8,057 bases of DNA from contig CAAEKX010000059.1 of NCBI GenBank assembly GCA_900756605.1, forward strand, positions 1 through 8,057, read 5' to 3'. Source of the stretch: Coriobacteriia bacterium (GTDB lineage: Bacteria > Actinomycetota > Coriobacteriia > Coriobacteriales > QAMH01). This document shows positions 1-5,888 of the stretch, one piece after another (position 1 is the first letter of the stretch; each line of letters opens with the position of its first letter). A model generated the notes under the pieces. The model saw only the letters and a list, made by a program, of their open reading frames with translations. It did not search any database and was not told the DNA's origin. The position numbers were made by a program, and so were the translations under genes.

Positions 1-710
1 ATGCTTGGCGTTTGCGCGAGACCGTTCTCGACATCTTCGAGCAGGTCACGGGTGGCCGCGTCATCTTTTCCGCCTGCGATGTGGGCGGCTTTCGCCAGGA
101 AGTCTCCAACGAGACGCTCGCCGGCATCGTGATCAAGCTCGAAAGGCTGCGTGAGGAGTACCGCAGCATCGCCAAGACCCTGCTCGAGGATTCCTCCGTC
201 AAGAGCCGCATGGTCGGTGTCGGGCACATCTCGACCGAGAAAGCCCTCGAGCTCTCGATGGTCGGCCCCTTCGCACGCGCCTCCAACGTCGCCACCGACG
301 AGCGCCTCAACGGCATCGGTGCCTACGGCGAGCTCGCCTCCTTCGAACCCGTGCTCTCCGATGGCGGCGATTGCTACGCGCGCTGCGATGTACGCGTGCG
401 CGAGGTACTGCAATCCATCGACATCATTGCCGAGCTCGTCGACAAGATTCCCGACGGCGAGGTCATGGTGCCTGTCAAGGGCGCGCCCGAGGATGGCGCC
501 CAGGCGATGACGACGCTCGAACAGCCCCGTGGCCAGGCTTTCTATTACTCGAAGGGCAACGGTACCAAGAATCTCGCCCGCATGCGCGTGCGCACGCCGA
601 CGAGTCAGAACATCGCAGGCATGGTTGCCGCGCTTTCCAACGTCGAGCTTGCTGACGTACCCATGGTCGTCCTCACGATTGACCCGTGCATCAGCTGCAC
701 TGAAAGGTAG
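1..710 (+). CDS. echE: Ech-type [NiFe] hydrogenase large (catalytic) subunit, C-terminal part
   Basis: The gene runs in from the left; the first complete codon in frame is at 3, so about 235 residues are visible and the N-terminal part, with the first pair of Ni-binding cysteines, lies outside the window. The protein belongs to the group 4 [NiFe]-hydrogenase large subunit / NuoD family. It reduces protons to H2 with electrons from ferredoxin at the cytoplasmic face of a membrane complex that pumps ions. Visible family features are TGGRV near the left edge, VGPFARAS around nt 270, the DGGDCYARCDVRVREVLQSI stretch around nt 361-420, and the C-terminal Ni-ligand motif DPCISC with Cys codons at 687 and 696. 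Both cysteines are kept, which supports a real hydrogenase rather than a complex I subunit. The protein stops three residues after the last cysteine (TER, then TAG), as in Ech/CooH-type subunits made without a cleavable tail. echF starts 4 nt later. The Ech assignment over HycE or Mbh types rests on this ending and on the two-cluster EchF-like neighbour. Confidence 0.9.
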   Translation, partial: AWRLRETVLDIFEQVTGGRVIFSACDVGGFRQEVSNETLAGIVIKLERLREEYRSIAKTLLEDSSVKSRMVGVGHISTEKALELSMVGPFARASNVATDERLNGIGAYGELASFEPVLSDGGDCYARCDVRVREVLQSIDIIAELVDKIPDGEVMVPVKGAPEDGAQAMTTLEQPRGQAFYYSKGNGTKNLARMRVRTPTSQNIAGMVAALSNVELADVPMVVLTIDPCISCTER

Positions 711-714
711 AGAG

Positions 715-1197
715 ATGGGTGTATTCAAACTGGGCGGACTGACGCTCAAGAGCCTGTTCAGCAAGCGCGCGACGAGGAAATACCCCTACGAGGTACGCGA
801 GGCTTTCGAGAACGCACGTGGTCAGATCGACATGATCGACATCCACAACTGCATCTTCTGCGGCATGTGCCAGCGTAAGTGCCCTGCCGATTGCATCGTC
901 GTCGATCGTGATGAGTCGCGCTGGACCTACTGGCCCTACAAGTGCATCGCCTGTGGCGCCTGCGTAGCCTCCTGCCCGACCAAGGACCTCGAAATGCTCA
1001 AGGAGCGTCCGCCCATCACAACGGACAACCAGACGACGCGCGTCTACGAGCTCACCGAAGAGGAAAAGGCCGAGAAGGCACGCATCGCCGCCGAAAAGAA
1101 GGCAGCTGCACTCAAGGCTGCCGAAGAGAAGAAGAAAGCCGCTGCGGCGAAGAAGGCTGCCGAGGAGGCAGCTGGCAACGCACCAGCGGGGGAGTAG
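715..1197 (+). CDS. echF: Ech hydrogenase 2x[4Fe-4S] ferredoxin-like subunit with charged C-terminal tail
   Basis: The protein has 160 residues. It has two complete 4Fe-4S binding motifs, CIFCGMCQRKCP (Cys 46, 49, 52, 56) and CIACGACVASCP (Cys 77, 80, 83, 87). This is the polyferredoxin subunit that passes electrons from soluble ferredoxin towards the small and large hydrogenase subunits. An extra cysteine at 60 follows the first motif, where a small residue such as Ala or Gly is usual. After about residue 112 the sequence becomes a Glu/Lys/Ala-rich tail of nearly 50 residues, predicted to be a long charged helix or coiled coil, ending in a short Gly/Pro/Ala segment. This tail is not part of the iron-sulfur fold. 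The start ATG lies 4 nt after the echE stop, and its ribosome site (AAAGG plus AGAG) overlaps the end of echE, so the two genes are probably translated together. echF is the last gene in canonical ech operons, matching its place here. Confidence 0.9.
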   Translation: MGVFKLGGLTLKSLFSKRATRKYPYEVREAFENARGQIDMIDIHNCIFCGMCQRKCPADCIVVDRDESRWTYWPYKCIACGACVASCPTKDLEMLKERPPITTDNQTTRVYELTEEEKAEKARIAAEKKAAALKAAEEKKKAAAAKKAAEEAAGNAPAGE

Positions 1198-1222
1198 TCC
1201 GAATTTTGCCAGAGGAGTTTCG

Positions 1223-1861
1223 ATGGCATCAGATGAGATGGCACATACTGAAGAGGAGCAAGTGCTCGACAAGGTACTCACCGCTCCTAACGTAATTACG
1301 CTCGTGCGCCTGTTGCTGCTCCCGCTCTTCCTCTGGCTTCTCTTTGCCACGCCCCATCACATTGCGGCGCTCGTCGTGTATGCCGTCGCCGCCTCGACCG
1401 ACTGGGTCGATGGCCAGGTCGCGCGTCGCACGCATCAGGTCTCCAAGCTCGGCAAGCTCTTCGATCCCTTCGTCGACAGGCTGCTCATCGCCGTCGGTGT
1501 TATCGCCATCTTCATACTCGGGCGTCTGCCCCTGTGGATACTCGTCTACCTCATCGTGCGCGACCTCTGCCTGTTGCTCGGGGGACGCTATCTGCTCGCC
1601 AGGGTCGGCAAGGTTCCGCCGGTCGTCTATGTGGGAAAGTTTGCAACCGCCTTCATCATGATTGGCTTTTGCTTCCTCCTGCTCGGGATGCCCCTGCTTC
1701 CCGGTCTCGGGCTTGCCGATGCGCCTGTGTGGCTCCCCGGTTTTGGCTGCAACGATGCCCTGCTCGGCATCTGGTTCGTCTACGCAGGTCTCATCTGCTC
1801 GATAATCGCCTTCATCATCTATGTCATAAAGGGCATTCGCCTCCTTGCAAGAGCATCCTGA
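1223..1861 (+). CDS. CDP-alcohol phosphatidyltransferase family membrane enzyme (PgsA-like)
   Basis: The protein has 212 residues and several hydrophobic helices (about 24-42, 47-58, 90-110, 136-155 and 183-205). The family signature D-x2-D-G-x2-A-R-x8-G-x3-D-x3-D is complete: D60, D63, G64, A67, R68, G77, D81 and D85. These residues bind two metal ions and the CDP group. An upstream APNVITLVR segment (residues 21-29) is typical of phosphatidylglycerophosphate synthases. Enzymes of this family move a phosphatidyl group from CDP-diacylglycerol to an alcohol such as glycerol-3-phosphate or inositol phosphate; the acceptor cannot be read from sequence alone. The ATG at 1223 is chosen because AGAGGAG (1211-1217) sits 5 nt upstream; a second ATG at 1238 has no comparable site. 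The gene starts 25 bp after echF with no visible terminator between, so it is probably read through from the hydrogenase operon. Length and motif are normal, so it should be active. Confidence 0.88.
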   Translation: MASDEMAHTEEEQVLDKVLTAPNVITLVRLLLLPLFLWLLFATPHHIAALVVYAVAASTDWVDGQVARRTHQVSKLGKLFDPFVDRLLIAVGVIAIFILGRLPLWILVYLIVRDLCLLLGGRYLLARVGKVPPVVYVGKFATAFIMIGFCFLLLGMPLLPGLGLADAPVWLPGFGCNDALLGIWFVYAGLICSIIAFIIYVIKGIRLLARAS

Positions 1862-1877
1862 CCAGGGTATATCAAGG

Positions 1878-1912
1878 TTCTGTGCAGCTTTTGCGCAGGA
1901 GAATTAAATTTT
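1878..1912 (+). terminator. Possible weak intrinsic terminator after the ech-phosphatidyltransferase unit
   Basis: A hairpin can form between 1878-1886 and 1892-1900: nine pairs including two G-U wobbles (1883 with 1895, 1879 with 1899), around the 5-nt loop GCTTT. It lies 16 bp after the phosphatidyltransferase stop codon. It is followed not by a clean T-run but by an A/T-rich stretch with TTTT only at 1909-1912, so termination would be inefficient. Position and structure fit the end of the first transcription unit, but the missing immediate U-tract keeps confidence low. Confidence 0.35.
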
Positions 1913-1928
1913 GCTTAATCGTTTAATT
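1902..1928. promoter_or_regulatory. AT-rich inverted repeat in the promoter region of the VanW-domain gene
   Basis: AATTAAA (1902-1908) and TTTAATT (1922-1928) form a perfect 7-bp inverted repeat with half-site centres 20 bp apart, about two helical turns. This AT-rich patch stands out in a GC-rich window and is about 80-100 bp upstream of the next start codon. It could be an operator for a dimeric regulator or part of a promoter: TTGCGC at 1891-1896 and CTTAAT at 1914-1919 are 17 bp apart, but match consensus at only 3/6 and 4/6 positions. No regulator family can be assigned. The rest of the gap (1929-2004) shows nothing else I can support except the ribosome site. Confidence 0.3.
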
Positions 1929-1985
1929 ATGCAGGGTACCTCTCGTGTCATTGGTGGTATTCTTAGCAGTCACATATTGCCCGAT

Positions 1986-2007
1986 AGAAGAGGTTTGAGC
2001 ACAGGTG
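1986..2007 (+). promoter_or_regulatory. Ribosome binding site and GTG start of the VanW-domain gene
   Basis: AGAAGAGG (1986-1993) lies 11 nt before the GTG at 2005. This is slightly long but is the only purine-rich site near an in-frame start. The TTG at 1995 is out of frame, and the next in-frame ATG (residue 14, at 2044) has no such site. GTG at 2005 is therefore the best start. Confidence 0.6.
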
Positions 2008-4512
2008 ACCGATTCGACTAACAAGCCAGAGCCCAGCAAGCGAATGCGACCCGCATCGGGTGCGTCTGCCTTCAAGCCGACGGCACGCAAGTCGGTGAAG
2101 CAACCTGCCTCCAAGCCTGTGCAAACCCCCAAGGCAGAGGCCATCCCCAAGGCTTCGAAACCCGCGAAGGCGGCAAAAGTTCCCAAGTCATCGAAGACCT
2201 TGCGTATTCCCAAGGCCACGCGCGCTTCAAAGATTCCGCGCACGACCACCACCTCGAAGGCGAGCAAGGCCGGTACGCTCTCAAGCGCGCCGAGCCGTCT
2301 CAGTAGCTCGTCCTCTCCCTGGGCTTCGAAGAGCGGCTCGTCTACCACGCAGGGTTTTGGCGCAATCGGTGGTGATCAACAATCGAAGGCTCGTTCGGCT
2401 CAGTCCGCGCGCAACGCGTTCGGGCGCTTCTCCCGCACGCAGGCGGCAAGTCCCAATGCCCGTGCGCGCGAAAAGGGCATGCCCGCAGCACGCACCCCAA
2501 GCACCTCGAACGAGTTCATCGCCTATACCAAGTCGCACCTCCAGATCATGATCCCGGTCTTCATCATCGTCGCGCTTCTGCTCATATATACGTGCGTCGA
2601 CATCTTCTCCTCGTTTGGCAGGATCCACCCTGGCGTCTCCGTGCAGGGTATCGAGGTTGGTGGCATGAGCGTGCAGGATGCCGCCACTAAGATCAACGAG
2701 GAACTTTCCCCCAAGCTCTCCAATGCGCACGTGACCATTTACGAGAGTGCCGATATTGCCTCGGCCGATGGGGCGCAGATTCCGTCAGGTGGCATCGAGC
2801 AAGCTCATGCCGACGAGACGGCGGCGGGCTCGGACATCAACGATGACGGCACGATCGACAAATGGAACATAACGGCCGAGACCATCGGTGCCTACGTCGA
2901 TGGCGAAGCGCTTGCCGAGGAGGCCTACCTCGTAGGCCGTCAAGGCAACTTCGTCGCCGAGCGCTTCTTTTCCTGGTTCGGTGGCACGCATCTCGACGCC
3001 ACCGTCTCCGTGCGCGACGAGCGCTTCAATGCGCTTGCGACGGAGATCAACCAAGAGATCGGTTTGCCCATCGTGGATAGCACCATACGCATCGAGGATG
3101 GCGCCGTCTCCGTTGCCAACGGTAGCGATGGCTGGTCGGTCGATGCCCCCACCTTTATCAAGCGCTTCAGTGCGAGCGCGTTCTCGCCTGACAATTTCCC
3201 CTTCGTCATCCCGATGAAGACCGATCCGATGCACATCAGGCCGGCCACCGCCCAGAAGGTCGCCGATGACGTCAAGGCGGCCATCGCCGAGAACGTCACC
3301 ATCGTGCATGACCCTGACACCTGGACGCTCGACACCGCAGATCTCGGTGAGCTCATCAGCCTGCAGGTGCTCACGCCCGATGAAGTGCTCGTCTTCGGCA
3401 GCGGCACGCAAAAGGTCGTCGCTGACGGCACGACGGTTTCGGATTACGACACCTCGGCCTGGGTCGATCCGGATTCGGGCTATGTCCTGCAGGCATACGT
3501 CGATCAGGAGAAGACAGATCGCTATTTGGTCGGCATCCTTGGAGCGGCTGCAACGGGAGGCGCCACTGACGCCTACTTCGACACGAGCTCCGGCGAGGTA
3601 GTGCTCGTCGCTGCCGTCGAGGGCTACGGTCCCGATCGCTCCGCCGCAGAGATTGCCTTGCAGGACCTGCTTTTCGGCGAGCCGGATGCCACGACGGCGA
3701 GCAGCCGCACCATCTCGCTCGTAGACGTTACCATCCAACCTGAGCTCACCACCGAGAAAGCGCAGGCCATGGGCATTACCGAGCGCCTCGCAACTTGGAC
3801 GATTCCGCTGTCGGGCTCCTCGGAGCGCATCAACAATATCAAATTGCTCTGTCGCCTCATCAATAACTCCCTCGTGGCACCGGGCGCGACCTGGTCGTTC
3901 AATGGCACCACGGGCGAGCGTACGGCCGAAAAGGGCTTCCAGACGGCCCCCGTCATCGTCAACGGCAAGCATGAGGACCAACTCGGCGGCGGCATCTGCC
4001 AGATCGCGACATGCATCTTCAACGCCGCCTGCTTCTCGGGCCTCGGCATCCAGGAGCGCGTAAATCACGACTTCTACATCGCTTCCTACGATGATTACGG
4101 TTTCGCCGATGCCACGGTCTCGTGGAAGTCGCCCGATCTCAAATGGGTCAACGACATGTCGACCTACGTGCTCATGACGGCAAACGTTACCGATGATAAC
4201 GTCGTCGTCAGTTTCTGGGGTACCAAGGATGGCCGCACGGTTGACTGCCAACGCGGCGATTGGAAGGCCGGCGACAAGTACGTCTCGATCACCGAGGTTG
4301 ATCCCGAGCTTGCCCCAGGCGAGCGCAAGATGACGCAGAGCGGTCAGGATGGTCGCAGCATTGACATCCGCTACCTCGCAAAAGCCGCTGACGGTACGGT
4401 GTTGCACGATGTCACCTTCCACTCGATTTACTCGGCGCAAAATGAAATCATCACCGTAGGCCCCGACACACCTGCTCCGGCTCCTGCTGCCGATCCGCCT
4501 GCGGCCGAATAA
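2005..4512 (+). CDS. Membrane-anchored VanW/G5 domain protein with long basic cytoplasmic tail
   Basis: The protein has 835 residues. In order it shows: a low-complexity Lys/Ser/Pro/Ala-rich tail (about 1-170); one transmembrane helix (about 181-202); two YoaR-type peptidoglycan-binding-like domains (about 210-400 and 405-600); a VanW domain (about 603-735) with the invariant-looking GGGICQ at 661-666 and the PGATWSFN motif before it; a G5-type domain (about 760-822) with the APGERKMTQSGQDG pattern; and a Pro/Ala end. The basic N-terminus before the single helix predicts an N-in, C-out protein acting at the outer membrane face on or in the cell wall. The biochemical role of VanW domains is not settled; they occur in glycopeptide resistance clusters and in many ordinary surface proteins, so this is not evidence of vancomycin resistance. 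A 30-residue insertion in the first domain holds an EF-hand-like loop (277-288). The protein is longer than many relatives, mainly because of its N-terminal tail. It appears to be transcribed from its own promoter in the preceding gap. Confidence 0.9.
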   Translation: MTDSTNKPEPSKRMRPASGASAFKPTARKSVKQPASKPVQTPKAEAIPKASKPAKAAKVPKSSKTLRIPKATRASKIPRTTTTSKASKAGTLSSAPSRLSSSSSPWASKSGSSTTQGFGAIGGDQQSKARSAQSARNAFGRFSRTQAASPNARAREKGMPAARTPSTSNEFIAYTKSHLQIMIPVFIIVALLLIYTCVDIFSSFGRIHPGVSVQGIEVGGMSVQDAATKINEELSPKLSNAHVTIYESADIASADGAQIPSGGIEQAHADETAAGSDINDDGTIDKWNITAETIGAYVDGEALAEEAYLVGRQGNFVAERFFSWFGGTHLDATVSVRDERFNALATEINQEIGLPIVDSTIRIEDGAVSVANGSDGWSVDAPTFIKRFSASAFSPDNFPFVIPMKTDPMHIRPATAQKVADDVKAAIAENVTIVHDPDTWTLDTADLGELISLQVLTPDEVLVFGSGTQKVVADGTTVSDYDTSAWVDPDSGYVLQAYVDQEKTDRYLVGILGAAATGGATDAYFDTSSGEVVLVAAVEGYGPDRSAAEIALQDLLFGEPDATTASSRTISLVDVTIQPELTTEKAQAMGITERLATWTIPLSGSSERINNIKLLCRLINNSLVAPGATWSFNGTTGERTAEKGFQTAPVIVNGKHEDQLGGGICQIATCIFNAACFSGLGIQERVNHDFYIASYDDYGFADATVSWKSPDLKWVNDMSTYVLMTANVTDDNVVVSFWGTKDGRTVDCQRGDWKAGDKYVSITEVDPELAPGERKMTQSGQDGRSIDIRYLAKAADGTVLHDVTFHSIYSAQNEIITVGPDTPAPAPAADPPAAE
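2143..2250 (+). repeat. Degenerate [IV]-P-K-x-[ST]-[KR] repeats in the cytoplasmic tail
   Basis: Four short units begin at residues 47 (IPKASK), 59 (VPKSSK), 68 (IPKATR) and 77 (IPRTTT) of the VanW-domain protein. The last three are exactly 9 residues (27 nt) apart. At DNA level the core CCCAAG recurs at 2146, 2182 and 2209. The region is basic, rich in Ser/Thr and probably disordered. Such tails could bind nucleic acid, acidic phospholipid heads or a partner protein, or be phosphorylated; the sequence does not tell which. Confidence 0.6.
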
Positions 4513-4575
4513 TGGCATTGCGGGGCGCTGCCCCCGGGTGATAGAAAGTGGCACGATTCCAGGAAGGCAAGAGGC

Positions 4576-5886
4576 ATGGCGTACCAAGACGAAATAACCC
4601 ACATGGATCGGGGAAAGCTCGAGGAACTGCAGCTCGAGCGCTTGAGGGAGACCCTCGTCAACTGTTACGAGAACATCGACTTTTACAAGAAGTCCTTTGA
4701 CGAGGCGGGATTCGACCCGCATACCGTCGAGTCGTTCGAAGATCTTCAAAAGGCTCCCTTCACCACCAAGCAGGACATGCGCGATGCCTATCCCTATAAG
4801 CTCTTCGCCGTACCTCGTGAGGACGTGAAGGAAATCCACATGTCGAGCGGCACGACGGGCGTTGCGACCGTTTCTGGTTACACCGATGCCGACATCCGCT
4901 CCTGGGGTGATTGCTTCGCGCGTGGCATTGGCTACGCAGGTGGTGACGTCGACGACGTCGTGCACGTTTGCTACGGCTACGGTCTTTTCACGGGCGGTCT
5001 CGGTGCGCACTACGGTGGTTTGGCCGTGGGCGCGGAGACCATCCCGATGTCCGCTGGCAATACGAAGCGCCAAATCAAGGTGCTGCAGTCCATGGGCTCT
5101 TCCATCCTGTGCTGCACGCCGAGCTATGCCATGCACATCGCGGATACGGCCATCGAGATGGGTCTTGACCCGCGCAAGGACTTCACGCTCAAGGCGGGCA
5201 TCCATGGCGCCGAGGCCTTCTCGGACCAATTCCGCAAGAACCTCGAAGACAAGCTTGGCTACAAGGTCTATGACGTATATGGTCTGACCGAGGTCATGGG
5301 GCCGGGCGTTGCCATGGAATGCGGCGAGCAAAACGGCCTGCATGTCGCCGAGGACCACTTCTTCGTCGAAATCCTCGACCCCGAGACTCACGAGCCCGTG
5401 CCCGACGGCGAGTGGGGCGAGCTCGTCATCACCACGCTCACCAAGGAGGCTTCGCCGGTCGTGCGCTACCGCACGCGTGACATCACGCGCATCATGCCCG
5501 GCGAGTGCGGCTGCGGTCGCACGCATCGTCGCATCGACCGTCTGCATGGCCGCACTGACGACATGTTCAAGGTCCGTGGCGTCCAGGTGTTCCCGAGCCA
5601 GATCGAGAACGTATGCGCCGCGTTCCCCGAGATCGCGGACTGGTATCAGATCGAGCTCACGCGCGAAGGTGGTCTCGACATCGCCACGCTCAAGATCGAA
5701 ATCAATCCCGATTTCCCGATTGACGAGATTCGCAAGATCGAAGAACTGCAACGTCGCATGCAACAGGCGCTCAAGGACGAGCTCGCCGTCAGCATCAATA
5801 TCAAGATCGTCGAGCCGCACACCATCCAGCGCTCCGAGGGCAAGGCCGTGCGCATCGTTGACCTGCGTGATGGGGAGGACAAGTAA
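4576..5886 (+). CDS. paaK: Phenylacetate-CoA ligase-like aryl-CoA ligase (adenylate-forming)
   Basis: The protein has 436 residues, the usual length of the PaaK family. It activates an aryl acid with ATP to an acyl-adenylate and then forms the CoA thioester, in the cytoplasm. Adenylate-forming motifs are intact: the phosphate loop SSGTTG at 90-95; YGLTE at 235-239; the RYRTRDIT segment near 300, leading into CGCGRTHRR with Cys 311 and 313 typical of PaaK homologues; the hinge GRTDDMFKVRG from 325; and the C-terminal RSEGKA with the catalytic lysine at 423. The natural acid could be phenylacetate, indoleacetate or another aryl acid; sequence alone does not decide. The start is supported by AGGAAGG at 4561-4567. 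The 63-bp gap from the upstream gene (4513-4575) holds only a short GC hairpin and no convincing promoter. The stop codon overlaps the start of the ACT-domain gene, the partnership usual for this subfamily in anaerobes and archaea, where the pair often lies near indolepyruvate:ferredoxin oxidoreductase genes (not visible here). Confidence 0.92.
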   Translation: MAYQDEITHMDRGKLEELQLERLRETLVNCYENIDFYKKSFDEAGFDPHTVESFEDLQKAPFTTKQDMRDAYPYKLFAVPREDVKEIHMSSGTTGVATVSGYTDADIRSWGDCFARGIGYAGGDVDDVVHVCYGYGLFTGGLGAHYGGLAVGAETIPMSAGNTKRQIKVLQSMGSSILCCTPSYAMHIADTAIEMGLDPRKDFTLKAGIHGAEAFSDQFRKNLEDKLGYKVYDVYGLTEVMGPGVAMECGEQNGLHVAEDHFFVEILDPETHEPVPDGEWGELVITTLTKEASPVVRYRTRDITRIMPGECGCGRTHRRIDRLHGRTDDMFKVRGVQVFPSQIENVCAAFPEIADWYQIELTREGGLDIATLKIEINPDFPIDEIRKIEELQRRMQQALKDELAVSINIKIVEPHTIQRSEGKAVRIVDLRDGEDK

Positions 5887-5888
5887 TG
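5872..5888 (+). promoter_or_regulatory. Strong ribosome site and TAATG overlap coupling paaK to the ACT gene
   Basis: GGGGAGGA (5872-5879) is a near-ideal ribosome site inside the last codons of paaK, 6 nt before the ATG at 5886. The paaK stop TAA (5884-5886) shares one base with that ATG. This arrangement is typical of translational coupling and of products made in similar amounts. The upstream coding sequence still keeps its sense, encoding Gly-Glu-Asp-Lys. Confidence 0.8.

Noticed and set aside
691..1350. Minus-strand frame of 219 codons opposite echF and the start of the phosphatidyltransferase gene
   Set aside because: It lies opposite iron-sulfur motifs and a catalytic gene that are clearly on the plus strand; its own translation is low-complexity and has no supported start.
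3811..4215. VanW domain as evidence of vancomycin resistance
   Set aside because: No vanA/vanB-type ligase, vanH, vanX or VanRS genes are present, and VanW domains are common in housekeeping surface proteins with YoaR-type and G5 domains.
4522..4534. GC hairpin (GGGGC-GCT-GCCCC) after the VanW-domain gene as a terminator
   Set aside because: The stem is only 5 bp with a 3-nt loop and no T-run follows; paaK starts 41 bp later. Not enough to call termination.
4518..4547. TTGCGG and TAGAAA, 18 bp apart, as a paaK promoter
   Set aside because: Matches are only 3/6 and 4/6 with no extended -10, which is common by chance.
2785..5820. Open reading frame of 1011 codons on the minus strand opposite the VanW-domain and paaK genes
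   Set aside because: It covers two well-recognised genes and the gap between them. Its translation is rich in Arg, Asp, Val and His with no recognisable domain. In GC-rich genomes with strong third-position bias, the frame opposite the codons often lacks stops. It is a shadow.
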